The notes below the pieces were generated by a model. It saw nothing but the letters and a program-made list of their open reading frames with translations. It made no database searches and was not told the origin of the DNA. A program made the translations under genes and the position numbers. From Mycolicibacterium neoaurum (GTDB lineage: Bacteria > Actinomycetota > Actinomycetes > Mycobacteriales > Mycobacteriaceae), in contig NZ_JAQIIX010000002.1 in assembly GCF_036946495.1 (NCBI RefSeq), positions 3,038,001 to 3,102,000 of the forward strand: 64,000 bases of DNA, written 5' to 3'. Below, piece by piece: positions 8,354 through 17,257 of the stretch. How positions within the stretch are numbered: the stretch's first letter is position 1; every line of letters begins with the position of its first letter.

Positions 8354-9892
8354 ATGATCGAACACCAGTTCGACAAACCGGGAATGGTGGTGGCTGACCA
8401 CCTCGATGCCGCGCGCGATCAGCTGCGCACCGAACGGGTCGCCGTGGCGGCCAAGATTCTGGCGGCGGGCCGGTTCGCGCTGGCGCGGATGGCTGAGCTG
8501 GGCCACGCCTTCGAGGACATGATCGTCGATGACTGGGAACTGGCTGCTTCCGAACTGGGCGCCGAGCTAGGGATCAGTCGGGGTCGGGCCTGCACGCTGA
8601 TCACCCAGGGCCGCGACCTGATCGTTCGGCTCCCGGCATTGGCCGACGTGTTCGCTCAGGGGGCGGTGGATCTGCGGGTGTTGCGGGTCATCCTCCATCG
8701 CGTCGCGTTGATCGTGGACCCCGACGTCATGTCGGTCATAGACACCCAGCTCGCCGAACAAGCAACCTCGTGGAACGCCCTGTCCGATGAACGGATCGGT
8801 GACTTGGTCGACTGGATGGTGGTCGATGTGGACCCCGAGGCGGTCCGTCGGGCCCGAGAGGCGCGGCGCGGTCGGCGTATCACGGTGGAGCCCGTCGGGG
8901 ACGGCATGGTCGAGATCTACGGCCGCGTCGATGCCGCCAAGGGCGCGGTTTTCGATCAGGGGTTGGACGCGCTGGCCCGCACCACGTGCCCAGCGGACCC
9001 GCGCACCTTCCAAGAGCGGCGCGCAGATTCGGTGGACGCCCTGACAGCCGGTGCGAAAAGCATCCCGTGCCTGTGCGGACGTCCGGAATGCCCAGCGGCC
9101 GACAATGAGGTCGCCAAGGGACACTTCGTGATTCACCTGCTGGGCGAACGGGACTCCGTTATCGAAGCGCACACCGGACATGCTGACGAACCCTCTGATG
9201 ACGAGCAGCGCACCGACACCATCCCCGACGCCCGGGACGGTGACAATGCAGACCGCGATACCCTGGACCCGGCTAAAGCAATCCAGCCGGCGCGACCGAC
9301 CCGGCCCGCGCTGATCCCCGGATACGGTGTGATCGCAGGCGAAGCTCTGGCCGACCTGATCCCGCAGGCCACAATCCGGCCCGTCCCCGCGGCGACCGAT
9401 CTGGGCACCGAGAACAGCTATCACCCATCGCGGGGGCTGGCCGATTTCGTCGGCTGCCGCGACCTGACCTGCCGGTGGCCGGGCTGCACCATGGCGGTGG
9501 CACGCTGCGATATCGACCACACCACACCCTGGCCCTACGGGCCCACCCACCCGTCGAACACCAAGCTGTATTGCCGAATCCACCATCTGATCAAGACATT
9601 CCACTGCGGACCCGGCGGCTGGAACGACCACCAACACCCCGACGGCACCCTCACCCTCACCGCCCCCAACGGCCGGGTGTACACCACCAAGCCCGAGGGT
9701 GGGTTGTTCTTTCCGCAGTTCACCGTGGCCACCGCCGAACTCGGCGCCATCGACATGCCACCACCGAACCCGCACCGAGAACGGGCCGCCCCCAAGCGAT
9801 CCCGCACCCGAACCCAGAACCGGGCCTACCGAATAGCCCACGAGCGTGCGCTCAACCGCGCGGCCATCGCGGCCGATCCGCCGCCCTTCTGA
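8354..9892 (+). CDS. DUF222 / HNH endonuclease domain protein (13E12-repeat family)
   Basis: About 512 residues. The N-terminal two thirds is the DUF222 domain found in many paralogues in mycobacteria and other actinobacteria (helix-rich, AVDLRVLRVILHRVALI near residue 95). A variable, acidic linker spans residues about 265-320, and a C-terminal HNH nuclease motif follows: two CxxC-like pairs in CRDLTCRWPGC, then CDIDHTTPW and NTKLYCRIHHLIKTF near residues 360-410. A basic tail ends the protein. The start is uncertain: ATG at 8354 or 8315, both in the same open frame that begins upstream without ribosome sites. Members are often near repeats and vary between strains; the biological role is not established. 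Confidence 0.85.
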   Translation: MIEHQFDKPGMVVADHLDAARDQLRTERVAVAAKILAAGRFALARMAELGHAFEDMIVDDWELAASELGAELGISRGRACTLITQGRDLIVRLPALADVFAQGAVDLRVLRVILHRVALIVDPDVMSVIDTQLAEQATSWNALSDERIGDLVDWMVVDVDPEAVRRAREARRGRRITVEPVGDGMVEIYGRVDAAKGAVFDQGLDALARTTCPADPRTFQERRADSVDALTAGAKSIPCLCGRPECPAADNEVAKGHFVIHLLGERDSVIEAHTGHADEPSDDEQRTDTIPDARDGDNADRDTLDPAKAIQPARPTRPALIPGYGVIAGEALADLIPQATIRPVPAATDLGTENSYHPSRGLADFVGCRDLTCRWPGCTMAVARCDIDHTTPWPYGPTHPSNTKLYCRIHHLIKTFHCGPGGWNDHQHPDGTLTLTAPNGRVYTTKPEGGLFFPQFTVATAELGAIDMPPPNPHRERAAPKRSRTRTQNRAYRIAHERALNRAAIAADPPPF

Positions 9893-9910
9893 CCCGCAGC
9901 GCCGGGGGAG

Positions 9911-10678
9911 TCACACCCGGATGACGCTGGGGCCGAGCGCCTCGTAGCGATGTGCGTCCTGCGCCGACAGTTCGGTGCCGGTGATGATCGTCTGAAAATC
10001 GGCGATATCGGCGAATCGGCAGAAGTGCGATTCACCGAACTTGGAGTGCGCCGCCACCAACACGCGCCGGCTGGAAACCTGGACCGCTGTCTTCTTCACC
10101 GCTGCCACTGCCGGATCCGGTGTGGTGATGCCGTGCTCGGTGGAAATTCCGTTGGTGCCCATATAGGCCACATCGATGACCAGGCCACGCAACCGCTCCA
10201 ATGCCCATTCGTCGACACAGGCCAGCGTCCGCCCGCGCATCCGGCCACCCAGTAACAGCACCGTCACCGTCTCGCTGTGCGCCAGCGCCTCCGCCGCCAG
10301 CAGCGACGCCGTCACCACCGTGAGTTGCTGGTCGGCGAGCAGCTGTGCAATCAACCGCGGGGTGAAACCCTCGTCGACATAGACGGTTTCGGCGCCGTGC
10401 AACTGTTCGACGGCCGCACCCGCGATCCGATGCTTCTGCGCCAGATCGACCTGGCTGCGGAACTCGACACCGGATTCGAAGGCCGCGGTCTCCAACGGCA
10501 CGGCGCCGCCGTGCACCCGCTTGAGCAGCCGCCGACCCGCGAGCACCTTCAGGTCGCGCCGGATGGTCTCCGTCGCGACCTGAAGTTCTGCAGCCAAGGC
10601 CGGCACCTCGACCCGCCCGCGGCTACGAGCGAACTCGACGATCTGACGCTGGCGAGTGTCCGAATCCACGGTGGACAT
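9911..10678 (-). CDS. DeoR/GlpR-family sugar-responsive transcriptional regulator
   Basis: A 255-residue repressor-type regulator. The N-terminal winged helix (residues 6-57) has the family signature VEVPALAAELQVATETIRRDL followed by LKRVHGGA. The C-terminal sugar-phosphate-binding DeoRC domain has YVDEGFTPRLIAQLL, LLGGRMRGRT and MGTNGISTEHG. It lies 13 bases downstream of the PTS permease on the same strand and is co-transcribed with it, so it very likely controls the hexitol locus in response to a phosphorylated sugar alcohol. Candidate operator elements lie in the divergent promoter at 12672-12876. Confidence 0.9.
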   Translation of the reverse strand: MSTVDSDTRQRQIVEFARSRGRVEVPALAAELQVATETIRRDLKVLAGRRLLKRVHGGAVPLETAAFESGVEFRSQVDLAQKHRIAGAAVEQLHGAETVYVDEGFTPRLIAQLLADQQLTVVTASLLAAEALAHSETVTVLLLGGRMRGRTLACVDEWALERLRGLVIDVAYMGTNGISTEHGITTPDPAVAAVKKTAVQVSSRRVLVAAHSKFGESHFCRFADIADFQTIITGTELSAQDAHRYEALGPSVIRV

Positions 10679-10691
10679 TCTCCACCGACAA

Positions 10692-12671
10692 CTAGTCGCC
10701 GGCTGTCAGCACGGCGCGGATCTCCTCGGCACTGGTCGCGGCACGCAGCCGGGCAACCTGCTCCTTGTCCAGGAACACATGCGCGATCTTGGTCAGCAAT
10801 GTCATATGGTCGTTGCCCGCCCCCGCGATACCGACCACGAACTCCGCGGGCTTTCCGTTCCAATCGATCGGCTCGGCGTATCGCACGAAGGAGATCCCGG
10901 TCTTGCGGATCGCGGTCTTGGCGTCGTTGGTCCCGTGCGGGATGGCCAGGCCGTTGCCCATATAGGTCGAGACCGACTTTTCCCGCTCGTGCATGGCGGT
11001 CACGTAGCCGGGCTCGACCGCACCGGCGGTCACCAGCAGCCCGCCGGCCTCGTCGATGGCCGCCGACGCCGTGTCGCCCGTGCCGCTCAGCACGATCGAG
11101 GACAGCGGCAGCACATCGTCACCGGGAGAATCGGATGCGGGCGCGCCAGCCTCCTCGACGGGGGACGCCCCGGCGTCGCCGTTGGTCTTTCGCAGCAACT
11201 CGACGATCTCGTCGTAGGCGGGGGTGCTCATGAAGTCCTCCACCGAGACATGCACCGCAGAACCGGTTCGCTGCTTGGCCCGGTCGGTCAGATCGCGATG
11301 AGTGACGACCAGTCCGTAGCTGTCGGTGAGGTTGGCGATGGATTGATTGGTCACCTTCACATCACCGAACCCGGCGGCGTTGACCTTCTTGCGCAACACC
11401 GAGGCGCCCATCGCCGAGGAACCCATCCCCGCATCGCAGGCGAAGACGATGTTCTGGATGCGCCCGCCACCGGTCAACATGCCGGACACGCTGGACTTCT
11501 TGCCCTTCATCGACTCCATGGATGCGGTGGCCGCGGTGAGATCGCCGTCGTCGGTGGCCTTGTCCGTCTTCAGCAGGAACGCCGCCACGACGAAGGACAC
11601 CGCGGCAGCACCCAGCACCGACAGGGTGACACCGAGGAAACTCCCACTGGCGGTCTGGGCGTAGATCGCGATGATCGACCCGGGTGCGGCCGGGGCGCGC
11701 AGACCGGAACCGAACAGCACGTTGATGAACACGCCGGTCATGCCGCCGAGGATGGTGGCGATGATCAGCTTGGGCTTCATCAGTACGTACGGGAAGTAGA
11801 TCTCGTGGATACCGCCGAAGAACTGGATGATTGCCGCCCCGGGCGCCGATGCGCGGGCCGCGCCCTTACCGAAGAACATGAACGCCAACAGCAATCCCAG
11901 CCCCGGGCCCGGATTGGCCTCGAGCAGGAACAGGATCGATTTGCCGGTCTCCAGCGCCTGAGTGGTACCCAATGGGGTCAGGACGCCGTGGTTGATGGCG
12001 TTGTTGAGGAACAGCACCTTGGCCGGTTCGATGAGGATCGAGGTCAGCGGCAGCAGGTTGTTGTTGACCAGGAAGTCCACGGCACTGCCGGCACCGCGGG
12101 TGAAACCGGAGACGATCGGTCCGATCCCGAAGAACCCGAAGATGGCCAGCAGCATGCCCAGGATGCCCGCGGAGAAGTTGTCCACCAGCATCTCGAAGCC
12201 GGGTCGGATTCTGCCTTCCCACAGTGCGTCCAGCTTCTTCATGCACCAGCCGCCCAGCGGGCCCATGATCATCGCGCCCATGAACATCGGCACGTCCGCC
12301 CCGGCGACGACGCCCATGGTCGCGATGGCGCCGACCACCGCGCCGCGGTTGCCGTGCACCATCCGGCCGCCGGTGAACCCGATCAGCAACGGCAGCAGGT
12401 AGGTGATCATCGGGCCGACGATCCCCGCGCCCTCATAGCTGCCCCAGCCGCCGATCTTGGCGACCCAGCCATCGGGATCCTGCAGGCCGGTGAAGATGGC
12501 CTGCAGCCAGCCCTGCTCGATGAACAGCGCCGTGATCAGGCCCCAGGCGATGAACGCGCCGATATTGGGCATGACCATGTTGGACAGGGCGGTGCCGAGT
12601 TTCTGCACGCGTACCCGCGCTCCGGTCCGCGGGGTGGGGGACCCATCCACTGGTGCGTTGGCGAGGGACAT
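10692..12671 (-). CDS. mtlA: PTS mannitol-type transporter, fused EIICBA
   Basis: Imports a hexitol, by homology mannitol, and phosphorylates it using phosphate from HPr. 659 residues in the order EIIC (about 20-345, with the MtlA signature LSNMVMPNIGAFIAWG and the FFGGIHEIYFPYVL segment), EIIB (about 400-490, phospho-Cys412 in FACDAGMGSSAMG) and EIIA (about 515-655, phospho-His579 in GLAIPHGTND). EI and HPr are not in the window. It is upstream of the DeoR gene in one operon and divergent from a zinc dehydrogenase that could oxidise the imported hexitol phosphate. Mannitol specificity is inferred from sequence resemblance. Confidence 0.93.
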   Translation of the reverse strand: MSLANAPVDGSPTPRTGARVRVQKLGTALSNMVMPNIGAFIAWGLITALFIEQGWLQAIFTGLQDPDGWVAKIGGWGSYEGAGIVGPMITYLLPLLIGFTGGRMVHGNRGAVVGAIATMGVVAGADVPMFMGAMIMGPLGGWCMKKLDALWEGRIRPGFEMLVDNFSAGILGMLLAIFGFFGIGPIVSGFTRGAGSAVDFLVNNNLLPLTSILIEPAKVLFLNNAINHGVLTPLGTTQALETGKSILFLLEANPGPGLGLLLAFMFFGKGAARASAPGAAIIQFFGGIHEIYFPYVLMKPKLIIATILGGMTGVFINVLFGSGLRAPAAPGSIIAIYAQTASGSFLGVTLSVLGAAAVSFVVAAFLLKTDKATDDGDLTAATASMESMKGKKSSVSGMLTGGGRIQNIVFACDAGMGSSAMGASVLRKKVNAAGFGDVKVTNQSIANLTDSYGLVVTHRDLTDRAKQRTGSAVHVSVEDFMSTPAYDEIVELLRKTNGDAGASPVEEAGAPASDSPGDDVLPLSSIVLSGTGDTASAAIDEAGGLLVTAGAVEPGYVTAMHEREKSVSTYMGNGLAIPHGTNDAKTAIRKTGISFVRYAEPIDWNGKPAEFVVGIAGAGNDHMTLLTKIAHVFLDKEQVARLRAATSAEEIRAVLTAGD

Positions 12672-12728
12672 CCGATGACCTCCGGTTCACTGCAGTTCCG
12701 AACCGGACGCTTCGGTGACGCCGGTCAC

Positions 12729-12795
12729 ATGCATATCTAGTAATACGCATACCCGGGCAGCAATGCAAGAGATTCGGGCAAAAACGGGCGAAAAA
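12729..12795. promoter_or_regulatory. Inverted repeat and tandem repeat in the divergent hexitol promoter
   Basis: ATGCATAT-ctagta-ATACGCAT (12729-12750) is an inverted repeat with one mismatch. Close by, GGGCAAAAAC and GGGCGAAAAA (12776-12795) form a tandem near-repeat in an unusually A-rich patch. Both lie between the EIICBA and zinc dehydrogenase starts, and are candidate sites for the locus DeoR regulator. Assignment is inference. Confidence 0.45.
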
Positions 12796-12876
12796 ATCTG
12801 TGGTTTTATGACCGAATTGCGGTTAGGCTCCCAATCAACAGATCGCTGCGAAGGTCGACAACCGAAAGGACCGCGC

Positions 12877-13938
12877 ATGTTAGCCCTGCGTTTCTATGCC
12901 CCCGAGGACGTTCGCCTGGAAGACGTGCCGGAGCCCGAATGCGGTCCTGATGAGGTGAAGCTGCGGGTGCGCAACTGCTCCACCTGCGGCACCGACGTCA
13001 AGATCTTCCACAACGGGCACCAGAACCTCACCCCACCGCGCACCATCGGTCACGAGATCGCGGGCGAGATCGTCGAGGTCGGCGCCGACGTCAACGCGAC
13101 CTACGGCAGCGAATGGGCGGTCGGCGACCGCGTTCAGGTGATCGCCGCGGTGCCGTGCGGGGAATGCCACGAGTGTCGCAAGGGCTGGATGGCCGTCTGC
13201 CAGAATCAGACGTCGATGGGCTACCAGTACGACGGCGGTTTCGCCGAATACATGATCGTGCCCCGACAGGTTCTCAAAGTCGATGGGCTGAACAAGATTC
13301 CGGACAACGTCGGATTCGACGAGGCCTCGGCGGCCGAGCCCTTCGCCTGCGCCATCAACGCCCAGGAACTGCTCGGCATCGAAGAGGGTGACACGGTCGT
13401 GGTCTTCGGCGCGGGGCCGATCGGATGCATGCACATCCGTATCGCGCGCGGCGTACACAAGTGCGGCCCGATCTACCTCGTCGACGTCAACGATGCCCGA
13501 CTGAAGATGTCCGCCGATGCGGTCAACCCGGACGGTGTCATCAACGCCGCCGAGGTCGACGTCGTCGAGAAGGTCATGGAGCTCACCGGCGGTCGCGGCG
13601 CCGATATCGTGATCACCGCGACGGCCGCCAACATCGCACAGGAGCAGGCCATCGCGATGGCCGCCCGCAACGGCCGGATCTCCTTCTTCGGCGGACTGCC
13701 CAAGACCGACCCCACCATCACCTGCGACTCGAACGTCGTGCACTACCGCCAGTTGCACATCCACGGCGCCAACGGTTCGGCTCCCGAGCACAACAAGCGC
13801 GCCCTGCAGTACATCTCCACCGGACAGGTGCCGGTCAAGGATCTGATCACCCGGCACATCCCGCTGCAGAACGTGCTGGACGCCTTCGACATCGTCAAGA
13901 ACGGCGAAGCCATCAAGGTGACGGTCGAACCGTCCTGA
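12877..13938 (+). CDS. Zinc-dependent medium-chain alcohol dehydrogenase, polyol-type
   Basis: A 353-residue NAD(P)-dependent dehydrogenase of the MDR superfamily. Catalytic zinc ligands are suggested by CSTCGTD near residue 36 and the IGHEIAGEI segment near residue 61. The structural-zinc-type cysteine cluster CGECHECRKGWMAVC follows near residues 95-109. The Rossmann motif VFGAGPIGCMH is near residue 180. Start at ATG 12877 with AAAGGA seven bases upstream; longer in-frame translations begin in the promoter. Divergent from the PTS permease, it probably oxidises the imported hexitol phosphate to a ketose phosphate, in the manner of galactitol- or sorbitol-phosphate dehydrogenases. Exact substrate unknown. 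Confidence 0.87.
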   Translation: MLALRFYAPEDVRLEDVPEPECGPDEVKLRVRNCSTCGTDVKIFHNGHQNLTPPRTIGHEIAGEIVEVGADVNATYGSEWAVGDRVQVIAAVPCGECHECRKGWMAVCQNQTSMGYQYDGGFAEYMIVPRQVLKVDGLNKIPDNVGFDEASAAEPFACAINAQELLGIEEGDTVVVFGAGPIGCMHIRIARGVHKCGPIYLVDVNDARLKMSADAVNPDGVINAAEVDVVEKVMELTGGRGADIVITATAANIAQEQAIAMAARNGRISFFGGLPKTDPTITCDSNVVHYRQLHIHGANGSAPEHNKRALQYISTGQVPVKDLITRHIPLQNVLDAFDIVKNGEAIKVTVEPS

Positions 13939-13951
13939 TCGATCGGTCGGG

Positions 13952-14314
13952 TCAGCCGCCCACCGCGATGATGTAACCGGCGATGCCCGCAACGCAGGCA
14001 CCGCAGCACAGGAACAGGGTGCCCAGGGCGAACGGCCATGCCCTGCTGCGCCGCACCAATCTGACGATGGTGAGCACGGTGCCTGCCACCCACAACACGC
14101 CGGCGGTGATGAACCCCGCGAACATCGCGCTGACCCCCGCGTCGATATGGCAAGTGGCCGGCGGGCAGTAGTCGGTGAACGCCATGAAGAAGATCCCGAA
14201 GAACGCGGCCACCGCGCCGCCTCCGACGGCCAACAACAGGGCCGTGATCGAGATCGCGATATCGATGCCCGACACCGGAGGTTTCTGCGGCGGGTACCCG
14301 TACGGGTAGGTCAT
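13952..14314 (-). CDS. Small membrane protein of unknown function
   Basis: 120 residues with a tyrosine/proline-rich cytoplasmic start (MTYPYGYPPQKPP), as in many small actinobacterial membrane proteins, followed by three or four hydrophobic segments: about residues 20-47, 62-86 and 94-117. A DYCPPATCH segment between the first two segments could form a disulphide outside the membrane, and CCGAC lies in the last. Convergent with the zinc dehydrogenase, 13 bases away, and divergent from the NAD(P)HX repair gene. No function can be assigned. Confidence 0.7.
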   Translation of the reverse strand: MTYPYGYPPQKPPVSGIDIAISITALLLAVGGGAVAAFFGIFFMAFTDYCPPATCHIDAGVSAMFAGFITAGVLWVAGTVLTIVRLVRRSRAWPFALGTLFLCCGACVAGIAGYIIAVGG

Positions 14315-14400
14315 GACGCACGATCGTATGGCCTGACCACCCCTGGTGGCGGTGAACGCGTAACGTGTTGGCGCGCGGGCACGAGAGGGGACGGCAGCCG

Positions 14401-15819
14401 ATGCGGAACTACTACACCGCGGATGCGATCCGGGCGGCCGAGGAGCCGCTGCTCGCCTCGCAACCCGAGGGAACCCTGATGCGACGGGCCGCTTACGGTC
14501 TGGCGGGCGTCATCGCAGCCGAGTTGCGCCGCCGTACCGGCGGCATCGCCGGGCGCACAGTCTGTGCCGTCGTCGGTTCCGGTGACAACGGCGGTGATGC
14601 GCTGTGGGCGGCGACCTTCCTGCGGCGTCGCGGAGTCCACGCCGTGGCCGTGCTGCTCGCGCCCGATCGTACCCACGGTCGGGCGCTCGCCGCCTTCCGC
14701 AGGGCCGGTGGCCGCATCGACGAGACCATCCCGGCGACAACAGATCTGGTCATCGACGGGGTGGTCGGAATATCCGGTCGGGGCGCGCTGCGTCCCGATG
14801 CCGTGGCGGTCTTCGCGGCCACCGGCGCACCCGTCGTCGCCGTCGATCTGCCCAGCGGTATCGACGTGCACACCGGCGCGGCAGAGGGCGCGCACGTGAC
14901 GGCCGCGGTCACCGTCACCTTCGGCGGCCTCAAACCCGTTCACGCACTCGCCGATTGCGGCCGGGTCGAGCTCGTCGACATCGGTCTGGACCTACCGACC
15001 TCGGACATCATCGGACTCGACGCCGCCGATATCGCGGACTGCTGGCCGGTTCCGGGCCCGCACGATGACAAATACAGCCAAGGCGTGACCGGGGTGATGG
15101 CCGGTTCGGCGACCTATCCTGGCGCGGCGATCCTGTGCACGGGAGCGGCTGTCGCGGCCACCTCCGGAATGGTGCGCTATGCGGGAACCGCTGCCGCAGA
15201 GGTGGTCTCGCACTGGCCCGAGGTCATCGCGACGTCCGATCGAGAGTCTGCGGGCCGGGTGCAGGCCTGGGTGGTGGGCCCGGGCCTGGGCACCGACGAC
15301 TCGGCTTCCGAGGCGCTGCGCTGGGCGCTGCAGACCGACCTCCCGGTGCTGGTCGACGCCGACGCACTCACCCTGCTGGCCGGCTCGCCGGATCTGGTGA
15401 CCGGCCGGCGCGCGCCCACGGTGCTCACCCCGCACGCCGGTGAGTTCGCCCGGCTGGCCGGTGGACCGCCTGGTGCCGACCGGGTGGCGGCCGCCCGCGG
15501 CCTGGCCGACCGTCTCGGTGCCACCGTCCTGCTCAAGGGCAATGTGACGGTCATCGCCGAGCCCGGCTCGAAGGCGGTCTACCTCAACCCCGCGGGGCAA
15601 TCGTGGGCTGCCACGGCCGGTTCCGGCGACGTGCTGTCCGGCGTGATCGGCGCACTGCTGGCCGCAGGAGTGCCTGTCGGCCTGGCCGCCGCGGCCGGCG
15701 CATTCGTTCACGCCCGCGCGGCCCGTGCCGCCGCCGAAGACCCAGGACCTGCGCCGGCACCGACATCAGCCGCGGCGATTCTGGCCCATCTGCGTGCCGC
15801 GTTGGGCTGCGTCCTCTAG
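14401..15819 (+). CDS. nnr: Bifunctional NAD(P)H-hydrate epimerase / ADP-dependent dehydratase
   Basis: Repairs hydrated NADH and NADPH. 472 residues. The N-terminal YjeF_N epimerase domain (about 1-205) has VVGSGDNGGDALWAATFLRRRG and ends in the substrate-site DLPSGIDVHTG. The C-terminal ribokinase-like dehydratase domain (about 215-470) has GPGLGTDDSAS, VLTPHAGEFARL and the TAGSGDVLSG loop. Start ATG 14401 matches the conserved MRNYYTADAIRAAE N-terminus. An in-frame upstream GTG at 14365 is less likely. It is followed after nine bases by gadB, the order seen around Rv3433c-Rv3432c. Confidence 0.94.
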   Translation: MRNYYTADAIRAAEEPLLASQPEGTLMRRAAYGLAGVIAAELRRRTGGIAGRTVCAVVGSGDNGGDALWAATFLRRRGVHAVAVLLAPDRTHGRALAAFRRAGGRIDETIPATTDLVIDGVVGISGRGALRPDAVAVFAATGAPVVAVDLPSGIDVHTGAAEGAHVTAAVTVTFGGLKPVHALADCGRVELVDIGLDLPTSDIIGLDAADIADCWPVPGPHDDKYSQGVTGVMAGSATYPGAAILCTGAAVAATSGMVRYAGTAAAEVVSHWPEVIATSDRESAGRVQAWVVGPGLGTDDSASEALRWALQTDLPVLVDADALTLLAGSPDLVTGRRAPTVLTPHAGEFARLAGGPPGADRVAAARGLADRLGATVLLKGNVTVIAEPGSKAVYLNPAGQSWAATAGSGDVLSGVIGALLAAGVPVGLAAAAGAFVHARAARAAAEDPGPAPAPTSAAAILAHLRAALGCVL

Positions 15820-15828
15820 AAAGGACAC

Positions 15829-17232
15829 ATGCCCAACGTCTCCCGTCATTCCTCGCTGAGCCCCGCCTACACCGGACGGCTGTCGACCAGCCCGATCCCG
15901 GCCCTGCGGTTGCCGGACGAGTCGATGGAGCCCGAGCAGACCTATCGCTTCATCCACGACGAGCTCATGCTCGATGGCAGTTCGCGGTTGAACCTCGCGA
16001 CCTTCGTCACCACATGGATGGACCCCGAAGCCGACCAGTTGATGTCGGAGACGTTCGACAAGAACATGATCGACAAGGACGAGTACCCGGTCACCGCGGC
16101 CATCGAGCAGCGCTGCGTGTGCATGGTTGCCGACCTGTTCCACGCCGAAGATCTGCGCGACGACGATCCGTCGACCGCCGTCGGGGTCTCGACGGTCGGC
16201 TCGAGCGAGGCGGTCATGTTGGCCGGCCTGGCGATGAAATGGCGGTGGCGCGCCAAGATCGGCGGAGCCGAGGGCGACGGGTGGAAGGGACGCACCCCGA
16301 ACCTGGTGATGGGCTCCAACGTCCAGGTGGTCTGGGAGAAGTTCTGCCGCTACTTCGACGTCGAGGCCCGGTATCTGCCGATGGCCGACGGACGCTACGT
16401 CATCACCCCCGAACAGGTACTCGACGCCGTGGACGAGGACACCATCGGCGTGGTGGGCATCCTCGGCACCACCTACACCGGCGAGTTGGAGCCCATCGGC
16501 GAGATCTGCGCCGCCCTCGACGGCCTGGCCAAGGACAAGGGACTCGACATCCCGGTCCACGTCGACGCGGCCAGTGGCGGTTTCGTCGTCCCGTTCCTGC
16601 ACCCGGACGTGGTGTGGGATTTCCGGTTGCCCCGCGTGGTGTCGATCAACGTCAGCGGCCACAAGTACGGGCTGACCTACCCGGGCATCGGTTTCGTGGT
16701 CTGGCGCAACAAGGAATACCTGCCTGAGGAGCTGGTCTTCCGGGTCAACTACCTCGGCGGCGACATGCCGACATTCACGCTGAACTTCTCTCGCCCTGGC
16801 AACCAGGTGGTCGGCCAGTACTACAACTTCCTGCGGCTGGGCCGGGAGGGCTATCTGCAGGTGATGCGCTGCCTGTCCGAGACCGCGCAATGGCTGGCCA
16901 GGGAACTCGCCGGCATGACGGCGGAGCACAAGCCGTTGTTCGACGTCATCACCGACGGGTCGGCCATCCCGGTCGTCGCGTTCAAGCTGGCCACCGAGAC
17001 CCCCTACACGGTGTTCGACATCTCGGCGATGCTGCGCAGCTACGGCTGGCAGGTCCCGGCCTACACCATGCCCGACGACGCCACCGACGTCGCGGTCCTG
17101 CGGATCGTCGTGCGTGAGGGGTTCTCGGCGAACCTGGCCCGCGCACTGCGCGACGACCTGGTCGAGGTGCTGGAGAAACTGTCCAAAGTCGGTATCGGCG
17201 GCTTCGCCGACGAGGAGCATTTCGCCCACTGA
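15829..17232 (+). CDS. gadB: Glutamate decarboxylase
   Basis: PLP enzyme that decarboxylates glutamate to GABA, consuming a proton; linked in bacteria to acid stress and the GABA shunt. 467 residues. The N-terminus, the STVGSSEAVMLAGLAMK segment near residue 125 and the PLP-lysine motif NVSGHKYG (Lys279) are typical of bacterial GadA/GadB. No dedicated GABA antiporter (GadC) lies beside it. The APC permease at 23.7-25.2 kb is not adjacent. An AAAGGA ribosome site is four bases before ATG 15829. Confidence 0.95.
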   Translation: MPNVSRHSSLSPAYTGRLSTSPIPALRLPDESMEPEQTYRFIHDELMLDGSSRLNLATFVTTWMDPEADQLMSETFDKNMIDKDEYPVTAAIEQRCVCMVADLFHAEDLRDDDPSTAVGVSTVGSSEAVMLAGLAMKWRWRAKIGGAEGDGWKGRTPNLVMGSNVQVVWEKFCRYFDVEARYLPMADGRYVITPEQVLDAVDEDTIGVVGILGTTYTGELEPIGEICAALDGLAKDKGLDIPVHVDAASGGFVVPFLHPDVVWDFRLPRVVSINVSGHKYGLTYPGIGFVVWRNKEYLPEELVFRVNYLGGDMPTFTLNFSRPGNQVVGQYYNFLRLGREGYLQVMRCLSETAQWLARELAGMTAEHKPLFDVITDGSAIPVVAFKLATETPYTVFDISAMLRSYGWQVPAYTMPDDATDVAVLRIVVREGFSANLARALRDDLVEVLEKLSKVGIGGFADEEHFAH

Positions 17233-17257
17233 TCCGGCGTTTGGGACAATCGGAGCA

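Noticed and set aside
10656..12740. 694-codon ORF antisense to the PTS permease
   Set aside because: His/Gly/Gln-rich shadow; the opposite strand encodes full EIICBA.
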